DNA of 64,000 bases from Tritrichomonas foetus. Taxonomy: Eukaryota; Parabasalia; Tritrichomonadida; Tritrichomonadidae. This document shows positions 48,001-57,000 of this stretch, in pieces. Both the position numbers and the translations under genes were made by a program. The DNA lies in NCBI GenBank assembly GCA_001839685.1, contig MLAK01000595.1, positions 1-64,000 of the forward strand. The letters are read 5' to 3'. The first letter of the stretch is position 1. The number at the start of each line of letters is the position of its first letter. Under the pieces are notes generated by a model, which was not told where the DNA came from, made no database searches, and was given only the letters and a program-made list of their open reading frames with translations.

Positions 48001-51000
48001 TTTCAACGAAATACAAAATCAAATCGAAAATCGAATGATATAATTTGGTCACGTCATTTCCAAACAATTTTTGATGTATGCCTTCAGAAACTACAGTAAA
48101 AATAACATCTCGAGATACAGTATTTGTAATTCGTTTCATAATCGATGGTGAAATCATATGAATCAATAAATCAATGCAAAATTTGCTTTGTGAAGTATTG
48201 TAGAGAAAAATTGAACTTAGTGCATCATAATCAACGGAACTTGGCATTGATAGTGTTACATAAAACGATATCAATGCATTATATTGTTCATCAGTGATAA
48301 AAGAAAAGAAATCATCAGACTTCATATTTGATGATTTCTTTTGGAAAACTTTTGAAGGTGAAAAAGGCTCTGGTAGTGATTCACTTAAAATCGAAGACGG
48401 AACTCCCCAAAGAGAAAATAAAATATGGTCTTCCTGCTTTCTTTTTTCTAATTCATCTTTCATATCAGATAAAATTTCAGAAACAAGGTTGGAATCAAAT
48501 AGAATTGGCGCAAAATAGTTAATAATCTTTAAGAAATCATGTGTCAGAAATAATTTTGGGGAATTATCAAAAAATAATATTATTATTTTCATTGCGTCAA
48601 ACATTAAGTCATTTTTTATTTGTCCGTTGTGAATAGCATCACATAATGAATAAAAAATTAAACTCAAAATTGGGCAAATTACATTTTGTCTTTCGATTTT
48701 TTTGTCTTTGAAAAATTCAAAAAGTTCCAATTGTGATTCTAATTCTTCTTTTGATCCTTCAATGGAAGCTTCTTGAAAAGTTTGATAAGAAGGGGGAATA
48801 ATTCCACATAATAAAGAAAAAGCTTGAAACCAGGTGTGTTTTTGTGAAATACCACGTGAAAAAATATATCCAAGTAAATCAATTGAAGGAATATAATCTG
48901 GATTATTTGCAGAAATGATACAAAATTTATCTAAAAGTATTGATGTGATATTTAATGGTAAAGATAACATTAAATTGTAAAGTCCTTCAATTGGAAAATT
49001 TTTAAGATATTCATCATCGAGTTTCGAAAGAAAATTGAATTGTGCTTGTTCATCTGAAGCAATTAGATAAAATGAAATCAAAGAGTATATGATAGGATTG
49101 TTAAACCTTAATATTATTTGTATTAATGCATCACGAAAATGCGAATCAGTTGACCAAGTTAGCATTGAGAAAAGAATAAATGGGAATTTTGGCATTTCTA
49201 AGCATGTTTTGGTTATGGATTTATTCCATATATCAGTATGCAGTACCCAAAGATCTAAGTCATTATAAAATGCAGAAAACCATTCCTTGAATCCATTTCT
49301 ATGAAAATAAGAAAGAATTATTTTTAAAAGTCGATCAGGAATAATTGAATGTTTTTCTTTAAGAATTGTCTTCATATAGATCCAAAAATATCTAATTTGA
49401 TATCTATTAACAGTAAATAAATTTAAAAGCAATTTAATTAAATCTTCAATATCTTCAATATCATTAGATTTCAGAATTTTCATCACAATTAAATGAAAAT
49501 ACCTTCTTCTTCTTGCATAAAATGAAAATCCAGAATAAGGAACAGTTAAAACACCAGATGATTTAATTGAGTTTCTAGATGAAAATGGCGTAATTACAAA
49601 ATTATCATCGATTTTTTGTGAAGATGACATATATGAAGGTCCTTCTTGCTGAAGATTCATTAAATCTTGGTCATTTAAAGGTGACTTGGAAAATCTTACA
49701 CTACTTCCAATGAACCATCTACAACTAGAAATTGATTCTGGCTGTTCTTTAGGATTGGGTCCAAATCTTAAATAAGTAAAAGACATCGGTTTGGGAAGAT
49801 TCCCTTTTGCAGTTTTTCCGTTTACATTCACAACAAATGAATAATCATTAATGATTGATAAAGCAATGAAAATCCATTGTTGAGATGGTTGGATTGAACT
49901 TTCAATCGTTTCATTGCCACGCGTAACAAATAAATTTGTTGCGTTGAATGATAATGACACCACATCAGAAGTCATTAATGAAACCTTTTCATCAGAAATT
50001 GTTGTTCCATCGACTTTAAACCAAAAAGCAACTGCTTTTGATTCTACTTTCACAGTGAAATTAGCATTCAGTGAATTAGGAACAAATTCAAACATTGGAA
50101 AATGACTATAACTAGTATTAATAAAATTTGCTCTATTTTTTGAATTATCAAGAAGATATAAAAATTGTTCACTTGAAACGCAATAATTGGCCATTTGATC
50201 AATTAATGTATTTCCAGTAACATCAACTTTTCGTTTAATAAATTCTTGTAAACCAAGTTTAGCAGCATATGCAGAATTCCAAGGTGAAAATACAATATCC
50301 CTAAGATCCAATAAATGTAATAATGCAGGAATTCTAATCGTTGTTGGTTTTACAGATTTATTCGTCCCAAAAGCTAAAAACCATAAAATATCATAAGGCA
50401 TTTTAAATATTCGATGATTACTTTTCAATGAAGAAATCCAAATGGAAACTGAATCATGGGTTCTTCGAGAAACTAAAGAATTAATAAAATTAGAAATAAA
50501 TTGATCATCAAATGATGCATTTGGGATAATTTCATTATTAAACCAGGTTAAACCACTATTTTGTAAAAATAAATCAATATCCTCTTCATGATCACGAAAC
50601 GTTGTAATCAGCAGATTCATCATTGGCTTAGTTTGATGATCTGTAATGTATTGCAATGTTTGAACCATAATAAAAGAAGAGTCTACACCAGAAAAGAAAG
50701 GAGATGCAATTTTTATAAATTGGTGCTGTTTTTCAAAGAGTTCTTCAATTGAATACACCGCCTTCAAAACTTCCCATTGTTTTTTATTGTTTTCAAGCGA
50801 GCTGTAACATTTATACAATAAGATTCGATATTGTGAGTTATTTTGTAGCATTTGCTTAAATAATTCTTTTTTTAAATTAAAAACAAAAGATGAGAAAAAA
50901 TGAAATGTTGCAACCTCATTTACATGCAAAATTTCTTTTTTTAAAAGATTTGTGATTAATTGATAAAATGATGAATAGTTTGGATAATCAATTTGAAGCA

Positions 51001-52246
51001 CAATTTTATCTATCAAATAAGCCAAGCATTCAGGAAGGCAAAAAACTTTTTCATTATGCCTTTTTGCTAAACTTTGAAACATTGACATTAATACTAAAAT
51101 ATGTGAAGAAGAATTTTGATCAAATTCTATTTGAAATAATGTAGGAACAGAACAAATTGATTCAAATGAAGAAAATGGAATATTCATATTTTCAAATAAT
51201 TCTAAAAAAGTCAAGAAAAAATATTTTGAAAAAAGAGAGTTTTCGCCAATTTGAGAAAGCATGAAGCAAACCACATCACTATTTAAATTAAAGTTCGATC
51301 CTTTTTCGACAATCTGACTTAGATAAGTCATATTTCGAATAAAGAAACGAACATCATTATTTAAATTATTATAAATATTATTATCTTCATTGTTCAGAAA
51401 ATTGTTTTCTGGATTATTATTTTGATTATAATTTATATTGTTACTTTGATTATAAGAAAGATGCATAAAGTGACAAAATTTGAGTAAATTGGTAGGTGAA
51501 AATACAAGGAGTGATTCTTCTTTTGAAAGAAAATTCAAAGGAGAAATAAAAGAATAAAACATAGATGCTGCTTTTATATTTTGTCTTGGAATACTTTCCT
51601 GATCGATCATTGAATACAGTTTGTTGGATATTGGCATTAAATCAATAGAATTTGGTTTGTTTCTATCAAAATTTGATATGAAAAGTTCTGTAAACCAACA
51701 AGCAGAATCAGTTAATTGTTGATTCGAAAAAAGCTCATCATACAAAAAGTTGATAAAGTCAAAATTTAGCATAGTTGAATAAATTTGTTTTACATGAATC
51801 ATTTCAGATACAATTTGAGTCAATGTTTCACGAAAAGAATGCTTGGTTTGATAAAATGGGAAAAGATTGTAGAAAAAAGGCTTAATGGACTGGAATGAGC
51901 TTAATGGATTCAACAATCCAGTTACATCATACATTGTACTTATACATAACATTATCTCCTCTAAACGTTTATCGCTTTTGTCCATAATAGAAAATGCTTC
52001 AAAAAGTGGAAGTAAAAATCCATTCAATATTAATGTGCAAGAGTTTTGTTGAACAGGATGAACGCCAACCTTATCAAAATAGGCATTTAGAGTGTTTGCA
52101 ATTGACAATATTTTCGACAATATTTCTGGTGATGTTGATATTTTATCCGAAAACGTAGTGTACAGTTTCACTGAGTCGAGGAGATTTTGATTTGCCATTA
52201 ACCCTTCAAGGATAGGATCTGCAACATCGGCTTTCTTTTTAAACAT
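45038..52246 (-). CDS. giant BEACH-domain protein
   Basis: A 2402-residue protein, the longest in the window. The N-terminal 700 residues form a helical solenoid with an Asn-rich insert (about 260-295). A concanavalin A-like sandwich lies at about 730-855 ('AVAFWFKVDG', 'QQWIFIALSI'). More solenoid follows, then a PH-BEACH region (about 1680-1800) and the BEACH domain (about 1840-2055, 'FLSGRSFSDLSQYPVYPWVF', 'YYSGHYSTMSMIHCELIRIAPF', 'FAEWFCLPEMF'). WD40-like strands close the protein. This is the LYST/neurobeachin order. Such proteins act in vesicle fission and fusion, lysosome-related trafficking or phagosomes. No signal peptide or membrane span is present. Confidence 0.95.
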   Translation of the reverse strand: MFKKKADVADPILEGLMANQNLLDSVKLYTTFSDKISTSPEILSKILSIANTLNAYFDKVGVHPVQQNSCTLILNGFLLPLFEAFSIMDKSDKRLEEIMLCISTMYDVTGLLNPLSSFQSIKPFFYNLFPFYQTKHSFRETLTQIVSEMIHVKQIYSTMLNFDFINFLYDELFSNQQLTDSACWFTELFISNFDRNKPNSIDLMPISNKLYSMIDQESIPRQNIKAASMFYSFISPLNFLSKEESLLVFSPTNLLKFCHFMHLSYNQSNNINYNQNNNPENNFLNNEDNNIYNNLNNDVRFFIRNMTYLSQIVEKGSNFNLNSDVVCFMLSQIGENSLFSKYFFLTFLELFENMNIPFSSFESICSVPTLFQIEFDQNSSSHILVLMSMFQSLAKRHNEKVFCLPECLAYLIDKIVLQIDYPNYSSFYQLITNLLKKEILHVNEVATFHFFSSFVFNLKKELFKQMLQNNSQYRILLYKCYSSLENNKKQWEVLKAVYSIEELFEKQHQFIKIASPFFSGVDSSFIMVQTLQYITDHQTKPMMNLLITTFRDHEEDIDLFLQNSGLTWFNNEIIPNASFDDQFISNFINSLVSRRTHDSVSIWISSLKSNHRIFKMPYDILWFLAFGTNKSVKPTTIRIPALLHLLDLRDIVFSPWNSAYAAKLGLQEFIKRKVDVTGNTLIDQMANYCVSSEQFLYLLDNSKNRANFINTSYSHFPMFEFVPNSLNANFTVKVESKAVAFWFKVDGTTISDEKVSLMTSDVVSLSFNATNLFVTRGNETIESSIQPSQQWIFIALSIINDYSFVVNVNGKTAKGNLPKPMSFTYLRFGPNPKEQPESISSCRWFIGSSVRFSKSPLNDQDLMNLQQEGPSYMSSSQKIDDNFVITPFSSRNSIKSSGVLTVPYSGFSFYARRRRYFHLIVMKILKSNDIEDIEDLIKLLLNLFTVNRYQIRYFWIYMKTILKEKHSIIPDRLLKIILSYFHRNGFKEWFSAFYNDLDLWVLHTDIWNKSITKTCLEMPKFPFILFSMLTWSTDSHFRDALIQIILRFNNPIIYSLISFYLIASDEQAQFNFLSKLDDEYLKNFPIEGLYNLMLSLPLNITSILLDKFCIISANNPDYIPSIDLLGYIFSRGISQKHTWFQAFSLLCGIIPPSYQTFQEASIEGSKEELESQLELFEFFKDKKIERQNVICPILSLIFYSLCDAIHNGQIKNDLMFDAMKIIILFFDNSPKLFLTHDFLKIINYFAPILFDSNLVSEILSDMKDELEKRKQEDHILFSLWGVPSSILSESLPEPFSPSKVFQKKSSNMKSDDFFSFITDEQYNALISFYVTLSMPSSVDYDALSSIFLYNTSQSKFCIDLLIHMISPSIMKRITNTVSRDVIFTVVSEGIHQKLFGNDVTKLYHSIFDLILYFVEKKANISTFVGKIRSILIDMFNVLNSEEQSILFEKFFEHSEEFYEQSKIFDSIEFLLLYTSLMKDPPFLLIEMQAKMAEQPPPDTPFTIFNGELFEEHRKRILKKTSEITLKLDSKFIHISPNIVTVVFKNITSFHLNLMLRKEERDFFPVWQMLILSQMQNPEINEWSKSFTLSGQAWPFQAPRVLSLSMHERLSVTRKTPFDIKDLKEKAPRLCPFLKSKMKEKIECLYPWKYTSFTSILNIQPHQFSQSFNTNPTILYQLFVIIYAQFGSIKETTTVRFLKRIDAFNCFLFITQTHFMILINSWINNKQIHLENTAKSPIIYRTFLESIEMGFYGDAGLFCGHPIIIVPFSTVIYATPHYYFHLPTAMLIYTQRCADFILIPGTSRTLPAEFIKKLENKSDKFAESIPDTCNPLSFLKKSYGDIHKMWKNRKISTYDFIMCMNFLSGRSFSDLSQYPVYPWVFGDIQVENGSFVYKLRDLSKPMGQQTLERAESFEKTFENSIEGIQYYYSGHYSTMSMIHCELIRIAPFTDMHWDLYQGFDVEDRIFSNFVEAYKSSSEVNQNDVSELFAEWFCLPEMFSNVNNIDLPEVLLPEVTSNQCQFTLLSRKQLETAQGIGQWMDLIFGYLQQGNNAVTAKNVFNPVSYQKPLPSDIDRKAVGVQLENWGQCPVQIAKKAIREPKMNIKSNFDNISIKKIHSDNKIFMFSELVRTVLINKSKTIIARISRPNLMLYFEVITQKHPSLLLPLQSQSQQVPNEKQAKLLDSHYGIFNRLFSSALNISISANGLFVVIDTFLAFSVVYRLSFNGKYNVIDSKGFPPILHTKPMISSINGNDFLCASHEGNKVVIWDFVRSVIHRIISFDQKVLDTSFDEYLGLLFVLCSGKLEMFSINGTYITRIELTKPTSLFIYNPQETSEMLRPIFVGFDDGKVEMMKYEEETNTLSILKTINSSLGPINNIGSYINKNEIIVKDKDNNCCVIYCEGS

Positions 52247-52631
52247 TTAAAATATCCACTTTTTGAAAATGTACATTATTTTCATCAAAAAGTTATCATT
52301 GGCGAACTTTTTATATGATGACGATTACAAGTATCACAAATGATTATAAATAATAATGTGATCATTATTCAAAAAGTTGTTCTTTCAAAAAAAAACATAT
52401 TCAATGAATAATATTCCCTCATTTCTCATCAAAATCTAAGAAATTCAATTTATAAGAAACTTTTGAATAAGGTAATTCAAACATTCAAGAATTCATTTGA
52501 TGTTTTCAGATTATAAATAGCCGAAATATCATAGCCAGATCTTTAGACATTTGAAATGAAAAAAGAACGTCCACAAAAAGTGCATAAGCAAAAGTAAAAT
52601 AAAAACTTCCTAAAAAAGGAAACCAAACAAA
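52247..52631. other. divergent intergenic region
   Basis: The shared upstream region of the BEACH and kelch genes. It is AT-rich, with no motif beyond A-runs recognised. Confidence 0.5.
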
Positions 52632-53828
52632 ATGGGGAACGAAGAAAGCACCACTGGCGCCGTGGCCATTCGACAGCTCCCAGCCGACATGTACTTACCA
52701 ATGGGAGGCATGAGAATGAACGACGAGAAAGGAAAAACACCAGCTCAAGCTGAATCCCCAGTCACGCGACCACACCAACGCACTCACATCGTCAAAACCG
52801 CTTTTTCTGGTATCTGGTCACTCGAAGATCCAGATTCCCTCACAATTCCCTCATCGAGAACGGGTCATTTTTCGACATATTGCGACGCCCTCAAAGTGGC
52901 TGTTATCGGCCTCGGAATCGGTTCCGATGGTCAATTCTACGACGATATTTGGTTATTGAAACCATTGGAGCGATCCTGGTCTCAGTTGCCACTCAATTCG
53001 ACAAATGGTCAAATTTCACCTAGATCAGGTGCAAGGGCGACCGTGATAGGTACTACACTTTATATATTTGGCGGTAGTCACGAACCTATGTTTTATAACG
53101 ACTTATACGCAGTTAATTTAGAGAACGGAAATATCAAATTCGTCCAAACGACAGGACAGGTTCCTTCTCCTCGCACGTATCCTGTCCTTTCATCGCATAA
53201 CAAAGAAATCATACTATGGGGAGGATACGATGGCACTTGGCCATCAGAATTATATATATTAGATACAGAGACTTTTGTATGGGCCTGCCATCCACAGGAT
53301 ATCGGCGGTCGTACAAACATTGCATACGATAAGGTTGGAGACCACATTTTCGGGTACGGGTCTGCAAAAACTGGCGGTTTATTAGATATCGATATTCCTA
53401 ACCGAAAAGTGACACTTCAACCGACAACTGGTCCAGAACCATCAGCCGCAATAACTGATGCCGCTTTCGTTCACTTCGATAACTACTTGATGTTTATTGG
53501 CGGGAAAGCAGCATCAGCATCCACTCTCATATATGCAATAGATTTAACGTCATTTAGGTGGTTTGTTTTCCACATCCTTCCAGACGGTTCAACTGTTTCA
53601 GCTGTTGATGGAATCATCAGTGACCTTGGATTCTTCATGCTACCGCGGACACATTCAGTTGGATGTATTTATGTACCAGAATCACGCGAGATTATCGCAT
53701 TTTTGGGATTCCCTCTGAAGGACCCATCTCAATTATTCATATTGAAAGTGGGGGAGGCACTCAGCCTTCTTCATCTTCGAACAGACATGCTGCAGACTAT
53801 TGCGCCAGTGGATCCATCGCATCCATGA
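52632..53828 (+). CDS. kelch-repeat protein, probably N-myristoylated
   Basis: A 398-residue protein. The N-terminus 'MGNEESTTG' has Gly2 and Ser6, the classical N-myristoylation signal. A disordered N-terminal 60 residues are followed by kelch repeats from about 75: 'YDDIWLLKPLERSWSQLPL', 'IGTTLYIFGGSHEPMFYND', 'PSPRTYPVLSSHNKEIILWG', 'PSELYILDTETFVWACHP'. These form a beta-propeller of five to six blades used for protein-protein contacts. The codon usage is more GC-rich than that of neighbours, suggesting good expression. A membrane-bound adaptor is the likely role; partners are unknown. Confidence 0.9.
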   Translation: MGNEESTTGAVAIRQLPADMYLPMGGMRMNDEKGKTPAQAESPVTRPHQRTHIVKTAFSGIWSLEDPDSLTIPSSRTGHFSTYCDALKVAVIGLGIGSDGQFYDDIWLLKPLERSWSQLPLNSTNGQISPRSGARATVIGTTLYIFGGSHEPMFYNDLYAVNLENGNIKFVQTTGQVPSPRTYPVLSSHNKEIILWGGYDGTWPSELYILDTETFVWACHPQDIGGRTNIAYDKVGDHIFGYGSAKTGGLLDIDIPNRKVTLQPTTGPEPSAAITDAAFVHFDNYLMFIGGKAASASTLIYAIDLTSFRWFVFHILPDGSTVSAVDGIISDLGFFMLPRTHSVGCIYVPESREIIAFLGFPLKDPSQLFILKVGEALSLLHLRTDMLQTIAPVDPSHP

Positions 53829-54097
53829 ATTTTTGTATCTTAGTTTTATTTATTTTTTTTATTTAAAAAAATACTTTCTTAAATGATTTATTTTTATCTA
53901 GATCGTCAATCTGTTCAAGATTATTATCGATTTAATTTTGAGTGATGGTTTGGGCTAATGACGATTGGTGAGTCTTTTTATGGTCTCGTTATTCGGCTCA
54001 ATATGAATTTAAAATTTGATTGGACATTCAAATTTTCTAAGTTAAGTCGATATCTATTCAATTAAATTGAAAGGTTTTGTAATAATTTCCCCAATTT

Positions 54098-57000
54098 TTG
54101 GTAGATATTACTTATCAATCATTTTTCTTTCTAGTTTTTATCAAAAAGTTCAGAAAAGCAAAAGATTTGAATCCCTTCTCACTTTTATTTCTCGTTGCTT
54201 TTGCGGCAAAAGTGACAACAACAGACGCTGTTCCCGGGAGACTTGCTTCAGAATCGCCAGACGTCTCCAAAGATCCAAACATAACCGAAGCAGATATTCA
54301 AATAACAATATTCTACCCTCAGCCCAGGTATTCAGTGTTTCGTTGCGCTTATGTCGACAGCATAGAAAATATTTATCCCTTTCAAAACAAAGAAATTCAC
54401 AATCAACGGTATTTTATTGATGATAATATTTTATTCAAAGAAATCGTTGTGAAATATCTCGAAGAAAATGCGACAAAAAACAAACAGAAATTACAGATAA
54501 CAAACGATCTTGATGATGCAGAGTTTTTGCTTCTTAGTTCGAATAAAAAATCGAAAAATCGTGAAAGTCGAAAGTCCTTTGACGGTTATGGTGAAAAACT
54601 GGTTGAATTAAATCGACATAATTTTCTTCCAGGACTTTCAACTTTATTTCAAGTATATACAACAAATAATTTTATTGATGTTTCAGGCTTTTGTAATGAG
54701 GAAGTCCAATTTTCAAATTATTATATAATATTGAGTATCATATTAATTTTTGTGTTATCGATTTTTTATGTTTCAAAACTTAAAATTAACACAGATTGTT
54801 TTTCAGTTGTTAACAAAAATATGGAAACTGTTGCAGGCAAGCCAATAATTTGTGAAACAAATGCAGGAAGAAAAATGAAAGAGAATTTTATCAATAAAGT
54901 TATTGAAAGTAAAGAAATTGATATTTTAAATACAAATTTAACAAGAAATGAAAAGGATATGATTTTCCATCAGTTATTAGGAATTCCACTTTCTTCAAAT
55001 AAAATAATTGTTTTCCCATATGAAGTGGAATTTGATTTTGGAGGCACAACAAAATTAAACGTTGAAGTTCACCCGCAGAATTCGAAATTAATTATAGAAA
55101 ATCAAAAGACAAAATTCGATAGTCTATATAATGAATATCCAATTTTATTAGAATTTGATATAAATGACCCAGAAAAAGTGATTGATCAAATCAGTGAAAA
55201 AGACTCTTATATCAACTCAAACGCAATTAATGATGCAAACATTCAAAAAATTGATGATTCTAAATATCATGTTCATATTCGAGTTACACCTTTCGTATTT
55301 TTATCGTTTTTACCACAAAGCCAAACTATATTAATTCTCATGTCCAACATGTATCATATTCTCGATCTTTTTAATAAGAATCCATTTTCAAATAACAGAT
55401 ATATGGAATTTATGCAGCGAACTATCAAAAATTATTTATTGAAACGTTGCTTTTTATTCAAAGTTAAGAAATCTAACAATAAAATTTCAATTATTGCTCA
55501 AACACATGATCCACATTATTCAGATTTGGATGAAACTCATGCTGAAAAAATTGTAAAAATAACAGGTCCCAATTTCAGAGGCTATAAATATTTTTCTGGT
55601 GAAGAAATTTTACCAAATTGTAATAAAATACTTGTTTCTTGTCTCAAAAGCAACTCGCCTTTATATTTTGTTGTTCCGATTGATTATAACAATTCTTCTG
55701 TATTATTTGATGGTTGTTCTCTTCCAGAATCATCATTAATATTACTTCACCTATATCAACTATCTAGTCTACATCGACATGTTTCTCGAAATAATCGAAT
55801 TTTAAGTATTTTCCAATCATCACAATACTTTTCATTCATAGAAATTGATGGTGAAAAAAGTGCCAGTGTCAGAAGTAACATGCTTGAGACTCTTACTACT
55901 CAATCTGATTTACTGGAAAATATAAAAAATATTGTACCGAAATCTGATGCTGAGGCCTTCGGTAAAGAAATTGATGAACTTATCAATGATTGTAAACCAA
56001 TTTTTCAACGTCAAGTTTCATTCATTGGACCAAATAATGAAACAAGAAGTGGATCAGTTTGTGCAATTAGGAAAGTTAACAAACAAACTGGACGACCAAT
56101 TACTTCATTCTTCTTTGAAGATACAACTGAAATCCAAAAAAAACAAATAAGTCTTTATAACGCGCATAGAAGCTTCCAAATTGCAGCATCTGCACTTGGT
56201 CTTCACAGATATTCTTTGGAGAAAGGAAATATTGTTTTATATGATGATTCTTTATTTGAGGAAATTGGTGTTAAACCGCCAGCAAGCCGTGAACTTAGTG
56301 AAGTTATTGCACCTGATGATAAAAATAAGATAAATCGGCCAACAACGAACTATTTAAGCTATTTGAATTTATCTAATCGTCGTCAAGCTCTTGCCAGGCA
56401 ATCAACTTTAACTGTTCGTAGGAATATGCTTAGTGGTTTAGTCAAAAGAGAAGCTGAGCCACATGAAACTCCTGTTGCTTATCCAAAACAAAACTCTACA
56501 ACATTGAGACTTGTAGATGGAAATGGTTCATTAATGTGGTATAGTTTAATCAGTGATGGTAAAATTGGTTTTATTTTTTCAGTAGATGATACAGTAAAAA
56601 TGCGAAGACAGCTTCAAACAACTGATCGTGGCTTGAAAATTGCATCGGCCTCAACCTTATTATTCACATTTTGGGGTGTCGATATAAATACCGATTCTGT
56701 TCAACAATTACTGAAATATGACACAATTTGGGATGTTCTTGGTGTTGATCAATGCACACCATTTTCAAAATTACCGCAATTTTCACTCGAAGAACGAGAT
56801 GGTGTCGAAAAAATGATCACTCAAACACGAGAAGGATCAATTTTAAGTTGGAATGGTGATGTTTTATTCGACACACCACGTGGAAAGAAATGGTTTAGAA
56901 TTGCAGTTTCTGCAGCTGCTGATGGAAACTTAAATTGCTTCATGATGGACATTACTGAACAAAAGAGCATGGAAACCTTACTTGTTCAATCAATGAAACT

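Noticed and set aside
54003..54065. Upstream ATG frame (20 codons) as the start of the histidine kinase
   Set aside because: It is in a different frame and ends in a TAA before the kinase frame opens; a joining splice was not seen.
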